Source: Euwallacea fornicatus (taxonomy: Eukaryota > Arthropoda > Insecta > Coleoptera > Curculionidae). From it: DNA of 64,000 bases. The translations under genes and the position numbers were made by a program. Under the pieces are notes generated by a model. That model was not told the DNA's origin. It made no database searches and was given only the letters and a program-made list of their open reading frames with translations. The DNA lies in contig NC_089570.1 of NCBI RefSeq assembly GCF_040115645.1, positions 62,001 to 126,000 of the forward strand, read 5' to 3'. Numbering within the stretch: the first letter of the stretch is position 1; the number at the start of each line of letters is the position of its first letter. Positions 56,664-64,000 of this stretch are shown piece by piece.

Positions 56664-58975
56664 CTACAGTGGATTATCCGGGTGACGAATTTTTGTAATT
56701 CGTCTTAAAGTTATTTGCTCTGTAGTTTGTATGTATTTTTTTGTTTTGTTAGTTGCGTTTGCCATAATTATGTTACCGTAGTCCAGTAGTGGTCTACAAA
56801 TGGATTTATACAGGATGGCCCATTGAAAACGAAACAGAGGCATTTGCGGGTACTTAGAAATGTATATTTGAAAAATGCTCGGACACGTAAACTTTATATT
56901 CGAGGGGGACACATTATAAACGTATACTCGCTCCTTTCGCTTCAACGCCCTAGCCGGGGTGAGTTAAACCCTTAAAATCTTAAATGGAAAGTATGGTCGA
57001 GTAGCACCTTGTTTGAAAGGTCTTTCGATTCTCGTTATAATGATACCCAAATTAACTAACTATTATTCAGTAGTTTTCGAGAAATTTGGAAAAATGTGAT
57101 TAAATTGCCAACAAGTGGAATGCTCTGTTAAAATCGTAAATTAGGAAAATAATCAGTAGTGACTATTAATTGTAAACTGACCAGATTAAGTTTAGTTGTA
57201 CTATTTCACCAATTGTTATTGCTTTCGAATAATAAAAAAAAATGGATTGGGCGAAGAGGTCCTATAGAGTGGCCGGCTAGGTCTCCAGACTTGACTCCGT
57301 TAGACTACTTCTTATGGGGCCATTTGAAAAGCAAGATCTACGCAACAGAACCGGAGTCTCTGGAAGAATTGCGACGACGAATTGTTAATGAATGCCGTCT
57401 GATAACTCCACAGATGCTTCAAAATGTTAGGACTCGTTTTGAACAGAACTTGTATTACTGCATGGAAGCTAATGGTGAACAGTTTGAGTATCTTATCAAT
57501 TAAAAGAACTTTTGTTAATGTTTTACTATTAATTTGCCTAATTTACGATTTTAACAGAGCATTCCACTTGTTGGCAATTTAATCACATTTTTCCAAATTT
57601 CTCGAAAACTACTGAATAATAGTGAGTTAATTTAGGTATCATTATAACGAGAATCGAAAGACCTTTCAAACAAGGTGCTACTCGACCATACTTTCCATTT
57701 AAGATTTTAAGGGTTTAACTCACCCCGGCTAGGGTGTTGAAGCGAAAGGAGCGAGTATACGTTTATAATGTGTCCCCCTCGAATATAAAGTGTTATAAAG
57801 TTTACGTGTCCGAGCATTTTTCAAATATTCATTTCTAAGTACCCGCAAATGCCTCTGTTTCGTTTTCAATGGGCCACCCTGTATATCTTGGATGCTGTGT
57901 TAGTGCTGATTCCTTTGTCCTTGTAAGTCAGCACTCTAAAGTGTTTTGCTCTTTTGGTCATTTCTGCTCTCATGTTTTGTAAGTGTTTTGTAAATTTCAT
58001 TTTAGGGTCTAAAGTGATACCCAGATACTTAACGAACTTACTTGGTTTGGTGATGTTTCCGTCGGCAGTAATTGTAGGTGAGCTAAGTCCTATTTTATGA
58101 TTTGAGAGCAGAAGCTGGTTCTTTTTTGAATTAGGTGTTAATCTCCATTTGTAGAACCACTTCATAGTTTCGTCTGTAAGGGATTGAAGTCTTTGTGTCG
58201 CTTTCACGGTTGTCTTGTCGTGTACAATAAGTGCGGTATCGTCTGCGTATTGATAGATGTATGCGGCACTATCAATATTACCTTTGTCTAGTCGATTGTG
58301 ATTGTATATATCGTGGCAATATATGTTATACAGAAGCGGAGACAGTGGAGAGCCCTGAGGGAGACCTTGTTCAAGAGAGACAGGGGATGATAATGCGTCG
58401 TTAACACGTATTTCCATCTGTCTATCCAAGAGTAGATTTTTAATGCTGTGTGTTAAATAATGTGGAGTACCTAGTTGGTAGAGTCGGAAAAGCATGCCCT
58501 TATGCCACACACTGTCGAAAGCTTTGTTGATGTCCATCAGAAGAGTTGCCATTCGCCCGTTTGTTAAGTGCGTGGCCTGTATGTTGCTGGTCAGGATGAA
58601 CAAGAGATGGATAGTTCAGTTTCCATTTTTAAAGCCACACTGATAACTTGGAATGTATCTCTTGGTTAAATGCTCCAGTCTCTTCTTAATGATTTGTTCA
58701 AATAGTTTCCTCATCACTGGTAGTAGAGTAATTGGTCTATAGTTATGTGTTTGTGAGTTATCTAGTCCGCTTTTAGGAACTGGTATTACTATACCTTTAT
58801 TCCATATATGTGGGATTGCTCTGTTTTCAAGACATTCATTAAGTTTTCCAAGAATGAGCGTTTGTGTGTTAGGTGTTAGGTTTTGTAAGATTTTGTTTTG
58901 TATGTTGTCTTTTCCTGGTGCAGTGTTCTTCAGTTGTTGTAGTGTGTCTTCGTATTCTTTGTCGGTAATTAAAAA
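56664..58975 (-). pseudogene. LINE reverse transcriptase relic
   Basis: From the right: APGKDNIQNKILQNL, YRPITLLPVMRKLFEQ and YIPSYQCGFKNGN, then a TAA (58616-58618). An open stretch of 245 codons follows with INKAFDSVWHKGML (first Asp), LPQGSPLSPLLYNIY and QYADDTALIV (catalytic Asp pair). It is cut at 57882 by the DD41D copy. Beyond the insert, SICRPLLDYGNIIMANAT and ITKIRHPDNPL continue the C-terminal part. The active-site residues remain. Confidence 0.82.
56811..57881 (+). mobile_element. DD41D element, copy 2, internal deletion
   Basis: It is the same family as 10181-11574, flanked by TA. It differs by loss of about 330 bp between the left inverted repeat and the transposase (the junction is in the A-run at 57233-57243). 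It retains the last 85 codons (RRGPIEWPARSPDLTPLDYF to FEYLIN, ending 57503). A 10-bp duplication (tgttataaag) sits in its right repeat. Confidence 0.9.
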
Positions 58976-59464
58976 AATAATTTGCATCGTTCAGCTGAAA
59001 AATTAAAAATGCCTCGATGTTACTACTTTCACCAAGACAACGATCCCAAACACACTGCGGCTATAGTTAAGCAGTGGCTAATATACAACGTTCCTCGATT
59101 AGTAAACCCACCCCCACAATCACCAGATATCAATCCCATAGAAAATTTGTGGATGGATATGAAAAGGACCCTTAAAAAAAACAATCTTCAAATATCTTCC
59201 AACTCAAGCAAGATATTATTGATGCATGGGAAAACATCCAGTCTTCCGTTACGAAAAATTTGGTAGCATCTATGCCAGATCGTCTAAAGGCCGTAATTGA
59301 TGCTCAGGGATTTGCAACCCATTATTAAACAAAATTATCCTTAGAAATTCACTATTATTAAGCGGTATATCTTTAATTTTGTGTCATCGTATTTCGCTTT
59401 GATTTCATAAAATATTTAAAATACGATGTTAAATTGATTTTTTGCAATTTCTTTTTTTAATATA

Positions 59465-60666
59465 CAGGGTGTCCTCGAATTACGTGGCCAAAATAATACC
59501 GCAGATTGTTTGAGTGAAAATAAGTCGACTTAACTAAACTTCCCTCAGTCCAAAAGTTGATAATTATGGAGCTACAGGGTGTTAAAGTTGAAAAAAAAAA
59601 TCACATTTTCTTTAATATGTTTCGATTTCTTTGAGTTAATTTCACGAAATTTCATATTTGAGGGTGTTTTAGGATACGAAATTCAAATTTATTAACGATT
59701 TAGTTGTTTCTTCTAGGGGGCGCCACAAGCGACCATTAGGACACATTTAAATCTCTGTAACTTTTTCGTGCCACGGTGTATATTATTTTGGTATTTAAAA
59801 ACCTTTTTCCCTACCTTTTATACTTAGAAAAGGTATACTTTATTGACGTCGCTAGAAGCAACGGTTTTGGAGAAAAATGCATCTAAGCCTGATGATGCAT
59901 GCAAATTACCTTAAAATTATTTTCCGTTAAAAAAAATTAAGTTTTTCAAAAATAATTATTAGTAAAGGTATAACAATAAGTTTTCAAAATCAGATATTAT
60001 TTTGACTATTACAACGGCAAAGTCCATAAACTAACAGCATATCCACCATTTCAGAATAAGTGAATTTATTAGCCATACTTATGGATATTTACAGGAACAA
60101 GAAGCGAAACTGACAAGAAAAACTGAGGGCTAAATAAAAAAACTGAGATTTGAGAAACAAATTCAAGTGTTAAAATGTCAATTAAAAACATAGCCAACTG
60201 AGTTATTTACTTAAAAGCGCCAACGCAAATATGCAGCGCATTAGAATTATGCGTTTTTCTCCAAAACCGTTGCTTCTAGCAAAGTCAATAAAGTATACCT
60301 TTTCTAAGTATAAAAGGTAGGGAAAAAGGTTTTTAAATACCAAAATAATATACACCGTGGCACGAAAAAGTTACAGAGATTTAAATGTGTCCTAATGGTC
60401 GCTTGTGGCGCCCCCTAGAAGAAACAACTAAATCGTTAATAAATTTGAATTTCGTATCCTAAAACACCCTCAAATATGAAATTTCGTGAAATTAACTCAA
60501 AGAAATCGAAACATATTAAAGAAAATGTGATTTTTTTTTTCAACTTTAACACCCTGTAGCTCCATAATTATCAACTTTTGGACTGAGGGAAGTTTAGTTA
60601 AGTCGACTTATTTTCACTCAAACAATCTGCGGTATTATTTTGGCCACGTAATTCGAGGACACCCTG
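59465..60666. repeat. Fold-back element, 1202 bp with about 416-bp arms
   Basis: The ends cagggtgtcctcgaattacg (59465) and the inverse at 60666 are flanked by TA. Arms 59465-59880 and 60251-60666 are inverted copies of each other; the 370-bp centre is unique and has no coding frame. The opening cagggtg resembles the DD41D family, whose enzyme might move it, but this is a guess. Confidence 0.9.
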
Positions 60667-60797
60667 TATTGTTGTTGAAGTTGTATCAATTATATAGAGA
60701 GAGATATGTTATTCCAAAAGCTGTTTAAATTGAAAAAATAGACCTTTATTTGATAAAATCAGAGGTGTATACTCAATTGTGTGAGTAACTGTATGTA

Positions 60798-61786
60798 CAG
60801 TGACTCACGAAAATATTCGGACATCTACACTTAACGTTTTCTTTTATGTATTATTATAACGTAAATAACCAATTATGAACTAGGACGTTGGAATATATTT
60901 GGTATCAGCTTTTTCTTGCAATCAATGTAAAAATATATTTAATATTAACTAACAATACTAGAAAATCAAACAAAAGTTACAAAACTACACATTTTTGGCA
61001 TCACAAAAATTTTCGGACAGTAGAGTTTTGAGCACGTTAAGAACAAAATATAAGTTATTTATATTTAAACACGAGTAATATTAATATTTTGTGTGTCCTC
61101 CTTTATTGTCTATAACGGCTTGAAGCCGTCTAGGCATAGACAAAACAATTTTTTTAATTAAATTAAGGTCAATTTTGCGCCACTCTTCCAGTAACACTCT
61201 TTTTAGCTCATTTTTATTTGATATCGAATGTGATCTTACTTGCAAATCCAACTGATGCCATACATTTTCAATTGGATTAAGATCCGGAGACTGAGCTGGG
61301 GTTTTAAGGACCTTTGGACAGTTATAGAGCATCCACTCGTTAACAACCATTGCGTTGTGTTTGGGATCATTGTCTTGATAGTACTTAAAGCTTTCTTGAA
61401 TATCCATATCAGTAGCACTTTTTAACAAATTATTTTTTTAAATGTTTAAATAAACCACTTTGTCCATTATCCCATCAATGAAAACTAATTCCCCAACCCC
61501 TTTGGACGAAATGCAGCCCCACACCATCACTGATCCGCCACCGTGTTTCATAGTAGGACGTAAATTGCTACTTTTAAGTTCTTCATTGGGTCTCCTCCAT
61601 ATCATTTGTCGTCCATCCGACCCGAATATATTGAATTTTGATTCATCCGCAAATATTACATCGTCCCAATAGTTTTCAGGTTTTAAAATCATCTCCGATG
61701 CAAATTCTTTTCTAAACTTCTTATTTTTGCAATGAAGCCATGGCTTTTTTCTAGGTACTCGACCATTAAAACCATTTGCTCTTATA
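60798..61786 (-). mobile_element. Tc1-like element G, cut by element I
   Basis: The terminus cagtgactcacgaaaatatt (60798) follows TA, and an inner copy (catcacaaaaattttcggac) lies near 61001. The 5' part of the gene is cut at 61786, where another Tc1 begins. The rest is not in the window. Confidence 0.82.
61081..61786 (-). pseudogene. Tc1 transposase of element G, C-terminal two thirds
   Basis: The frame from IRANGFNGRVPRKKPW carries IFADESKFNIFGSDG, KHGGGSVMVWGCISSKG, YQDNDPKHNA and SPDLNPIENVW, ending GGHTKY. One in-frame TAA at 61438-61440 is the only break in this part. The HTH half is absent. An apparent longer N-terminus upstream is read from the terminal repeat of element I and is not part of the gene. 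Confidence 0.87.
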
Positions 61787-62690
61787 CAGTACGCGACAAT
61801 AAAATAGCACACAGTGAAACTTATGTCAAAAGTCATTTGTAATGCATTTTATTTAATAATTTTTTGTTAACTTATGTAATACATAACAAAGGAGAATGAT
61901 TGCTTTACCATTTTTATGGAAAAGAGGTGTTAATAACTAATACAATCAAAATCGTGAAAAGTTAACGCGACAAAATAATAGCACATTCTTCAAAAATAAC
62001 TAATATTACAATTATTTAATTAACAAAACTTAATATATTTTTAAGCTAGTACTTTGTACTACCACCTTTATTTTTTATCATCTCTATAAGACGATCTGGT
62101 ATTGATTTGAATAATTTTTTAATATATTTTCTAGGAATCTTATTCCATTCATAAATAATACAATTTTTTAAATCTTCTGCATTATTAAATTGTCTGCCAT
62201 TTTTGTACACAGCTCTTGCAAGTTTACCCCAACAATTTTCGATTATATTCAAATCGGGTGATCTTGCTGGCCATTCCAAAATAGTAATATTATTCGTTTC
62301 AAAATTCTCTTTAACGCACTTTGCGGTGTGCACAGCTGCGCTGTCTTGTTGGAAAATAAAATTTTCTCCTGATATTTGTGTAGCATACTTTTTAAGTTGT
62401 GTATCAATTAATTTTATGTACTCACGACTATTTAACCGTCCTTTAATAAAGTTCAATTCAGTCTTTCCTCTATACCCGATACCAGCCCAAATCATAAGGC
62501 TGCCTCCACCCATTTGCCGACGACTTAAATAAACTTTCTCCTTTCTCAAATCATGATAGTGATGATTCCACCCATCTGGTCCATCAAGATTTAATTTTTT
62601 TTCATCACTAAATATAACACATTTAAATTTTTTTATAGATTTCAGATGTTTTGTCGCAAACTGCAAACGAGCCTCTTTGTGCCTTGAAGA
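61787..62690 (-). mobile_element. Tc1/Tc3-like element I, cut by a LINE
   Basis: The terminus cagtacgcgacaataaaata (61787) follows TA, with an inner copy (cgcgacaaaataatagcaca) near 61965. The element is interrupted at 62690 by the poly-A end of the LINE. Confidence 0.82.
62046..62690 (-). pseudogene. Tc3-like DD34E transposase, N-terminus cut off
   Basis: The frame is open from the LINE junction to the stop at 62046. It has CVIFSDEKKLNLDGPDGW (first Asp), GGGSLMIWAGIGYRGK, FQQDSAAVHTA (second Asp) and SPDLNIIENCW (Glu, 34 residues on), ending GGSTKY. The DGPDG and WAG patterns set it apart from the other Tc1 copies and resemble Tc3. No lesion is seen in this half. Confidence 0.87.
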
Positions 62691-64000
62691 TTTTTTTTTT
62701 TTTTTTCTTTCCAGTAACTATCTACAATCTGCTTACATTTGTACTTCAGAAAGCATTCAGAAGATCAGATGAATCATTAAACTTAAATTAATCTGTACTC
62801 GTAACACAGCTCAGTAGTCGCATACGATTTTTAACGAATGTGACTTAATCAATTTCAAACATTGCTAGTAGCGAAAGTAAGAACAAAACAACTAATAAAA
62901 TAAACTAAAACTATAAGCGATTCTAGAACCTCTTCGGTATGGCTCTTTTGAGTCTTCTCTCCCGATTATCATTTAATAAGTTGGTGGCCAGGGGGTTCGG
63001 GTGTCCCTCAATTCTACTCTGGTACTTTGCTGCTAACCGACTAATCTCCCCTTGGACTGTGGAGATATTCAGATCTTGATGAATTGTTGCATTACTGACG
63101 AACCACGGAGCATTTAGTATTTGCCTTAGTGTTTTTGACTGAAATCTTTGTAAGATTTCTAGGTTGCTTGTACTGGCTGTTCCCCAGAGCTCGATGCCAT
63201 AGGTCCAGATAGGCTTCAATATTGTTTTATATAGTAGGATCTTGTTTTCCAAGCTTAACTTGGATTTTTTTCCAATCAGCCAGTACATTTTCCTAGATTT
63301 TATGCCCAGTTCTTTTCTTTTCTTTTGGATGTGGATTTTGTAAGTCAGTCTCTTGTCAAGGTGCATGCCAAGGTATCTTCCGTGATTTGCAGTTTGGATC
63401 GGCGTGTTATTGATGGTTATGGTAGGACAGGTGCCTCTTTTAAGAGTGTAGAGTACCTGAATGCATTTTCCTTCATTAACCTGGATCTTCCACTTTTTTA
63501 GCCAAATTTCCAAGATCTTGATATGCTCTTGCAAAATTTGGGTTGCTTCCACTGCAATGTGGTGTGAGGCCAAAAGTGCGGTATCATCTGCAAACGTTGC
63601 AGTAAGAATCCTTCCATCTTGGGACAGGTCAGACGTATACAATGTATAAAGCATGGGTCCCAGAACTGACCCTTGAGGTACCCCAGAGTTTATATCGAAA
63701 AAATTTAAAATCTCCTCATTGATTTTCACCTGAGCGAGTCGGTTGTTAAGATACGATTTCATTAAAAGATAGAACTGGGGTAGCCATTCCTTAATTTTGT
63801 ACAGTAGTCCTTGGTGCCATACTCTATCGAAGGCTTGTCTTATATCCAGGTATACAGCTGGACAGTATGTTTTGTTCTCAAAGCTCTCCCCAATTTTATT
63901 AACCACCCGGTGAATTTGTTCCATGGTTGAGTGTTTGGCTCGGAATCCGAATTGGTGATTTGGAATTTGATTGAGTTCCTCCTCTTGTTTTTTAAGTCTT
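62691..64000 (-). mobile_element. Jockey-like LINE, 3' end with poly-A, continues past the window
   Basis: On the minus strand the element ends in a run of 16 A (62691-62706), normal for a freshly inserted Jockey-type LINE. The 3' UTR is about 215 bp. The coding part is open up to the window edge. Confidence 0.87.
62923..64000 (-). CDS. LINE ORF2 reverse transcriptase, C-terminal part, undamaged here
   Basis: The frame is open from the window edge (at least 358 codons) to the stop at 62923. Seen in order: NQIPNHQFGFRAKHST, LDIRQAFDRVWHQGLL (first Asp), SGVPQGSVLGPMLYTLYTSD, FADDTALLASH (catalytic Asp pair), GRYLGMHLDKRLTYKIHI, and the C-terminal TILKPIWTYGIELWGTAS and FQSKTLRQILNAPWFV, typical of Jockey-clade ORF2. 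The protein copies LINE RNA into the genome. The endonuclease half lies outside the window. No stop or shift is visible. Confidence 0.9.
   Translation of the reverse strand, partial: RLKKQEEELNQIPNHQFGFRAKHSTMEQIHRVVNKIGESFENKTYCPAVYLDIRQAFDRVWHQGLLYKIKEWLPQFYLLMKSYLNNRLAQVKINEEILNFFDINSGVPQGSVLGPMLYTLYTSDLSQDGRILTATFADDTALLASHHIAVEATQILQEHIKILEIWLKKWKIQVNEGKCIQVLYTLKRGTCPTITINNTPIQTANHGRYLGMHLDKRLTYKIHIQKKRKELGIKSRKMYWLIGKKSKLSLENKILLYKTILKPIWTYGIELWGTASTSNLEILQRFQSKTLRQILNAPWFVSNATIHQDLNISTVQGEISRLAAKYQSRIEGHPNPLATNLLNDNRERRLKRAIPKRF

Larger units (their letters stand above)
56205..58975 (-). mobile_element. 5'-truncated LINE (Jockey/CR1-like) inside Tc1 H
   Basis: A minus-strand reverse transcriptase runs from ITDKEYEDTLQQL at about 58975 down to the DD41D insertion and resumes at 56805. 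The 3' side at 56205-56230 is an A/T simple repeat rather than a clean poly-A tail. The first RT block, the endonuclease and ORF1 are absent, as is common for truncated copies. Confidence 0.75.
55567..59328 (+). pseudogene. Tc1 transposase of element H, split by a LINE
   Basis: The ATG at 55567 gives MARVRSEISIDIRKQIIKWY (paired-type HTH), a GRGRKR hook, and FHGRIARRKPFISKRNRLKR. The first Asp follows in IFCDETKINLFGSDG. A frameshift near 56090 is followed by KHGGGSVLLW and INMNKERY-like remnants up to about 56205, where the LINE enters. The gene resumes at about 58980 with FHQDNDPKHTAAIVKQW (second Asp) and SPDINPIENLW (Glu). It is frameshifted again near 59175 and ends FATHY at 59328. Confidence 0.85.
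55215..60791 (+). mobile_element. Tc1-like element H, enlarged by a LINE and a fold-back element
   Basis: The termini cagttactcacataattgag (55215) and the inverse ending at 60791 are flanked by TA. An inner direct copy (gacacaaaattgaagatacg) lies near 55420. Inside are a LINE (about 56205-58975, itself carrying a DD41D copy) and a fold-back element (59465-60666). Confidence 0.88.

Noticed and set aside
61787..61836. N-terminal extension of the element G transposase
   Set aside because: These codons lie in the terminal repeat of element I.

Overview
The window looks like nuclear DNA of an insect. It is AT-rich, its genes have short (44-60 bp) GT-AG introns, it carries insect-type orthologues (NAT1/eIF4G2, mRpL14, a CHES-1-like FoxN gene, a luciferase-like acyl-CoA synthetase, TBRG1), and it is packed with Tc1, mariner, pogo/Tigger, DD41D and LINE transposons. 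A beetle would fit, but nothing here proves the order.

Layout. 1-15.1 kb is a transposon nest: a Tc1 relic, then a Tc1 (1058-9578) that holds a Tigger element, which in turn holds a mariner. The same Tc1 also holds a fold-back MITE. Next come a second Tc1 split by a DD41D element and cut by another MITE, and a cecropia-type mariner. 15.1-18.7 kb is repeat-rich non-coding DNA that may hide the last exon of the next gene. 18.7-20.6 kb is a seven-exon AMP-binding (luciferase/4CL-like) gene on the minus strand. 21.7-29.9 kb holds more elements: a Tc1 relic with a fused minisatellite, an old R1-like LINE, a Mos1-like mariner with an almost whole ORF inside that LINE, a gag relic of an LTR element, and two tandem-repeat blocks.

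31.2-49.6 kb is the gene island. On the minus strand lie NAT1/eIF4G2 (11 coding exons, no usable AUG, probable ACG start), mRpL14 (2 exons) and a FoxN2/3-type fork head gene (9 coding exons, one of 27 nt). On the plus strand lies TBRG1. The exon phases of all four models close exactly. NAT1 is a translation factor, mRpL14 a mitoribosome protein, FoxN a transcription factor and TBRG1 a chromatin/cell-cycle regulator. They share no pathway; this is an ordinary housekeeping neighbourhood.

51.7-64 kb is a second nest: a Tc1 carrying another Tc1, half a pogo element, a Tc1 holding a LINE that holds a DD41D deletion copy, a 1.2 kb fold-back element, two further truncated Tc1s, and a young Jockey-like LINE that runs off the window end. 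I found no tRNA, rRNA or CRISPR. No single new system stands out. The most notable points are the non-AUG start of NAT1, the nearly intact Mos1-like mariner, the DD41D family with 340-bp inverted repeats, and the layered, datable insertions.
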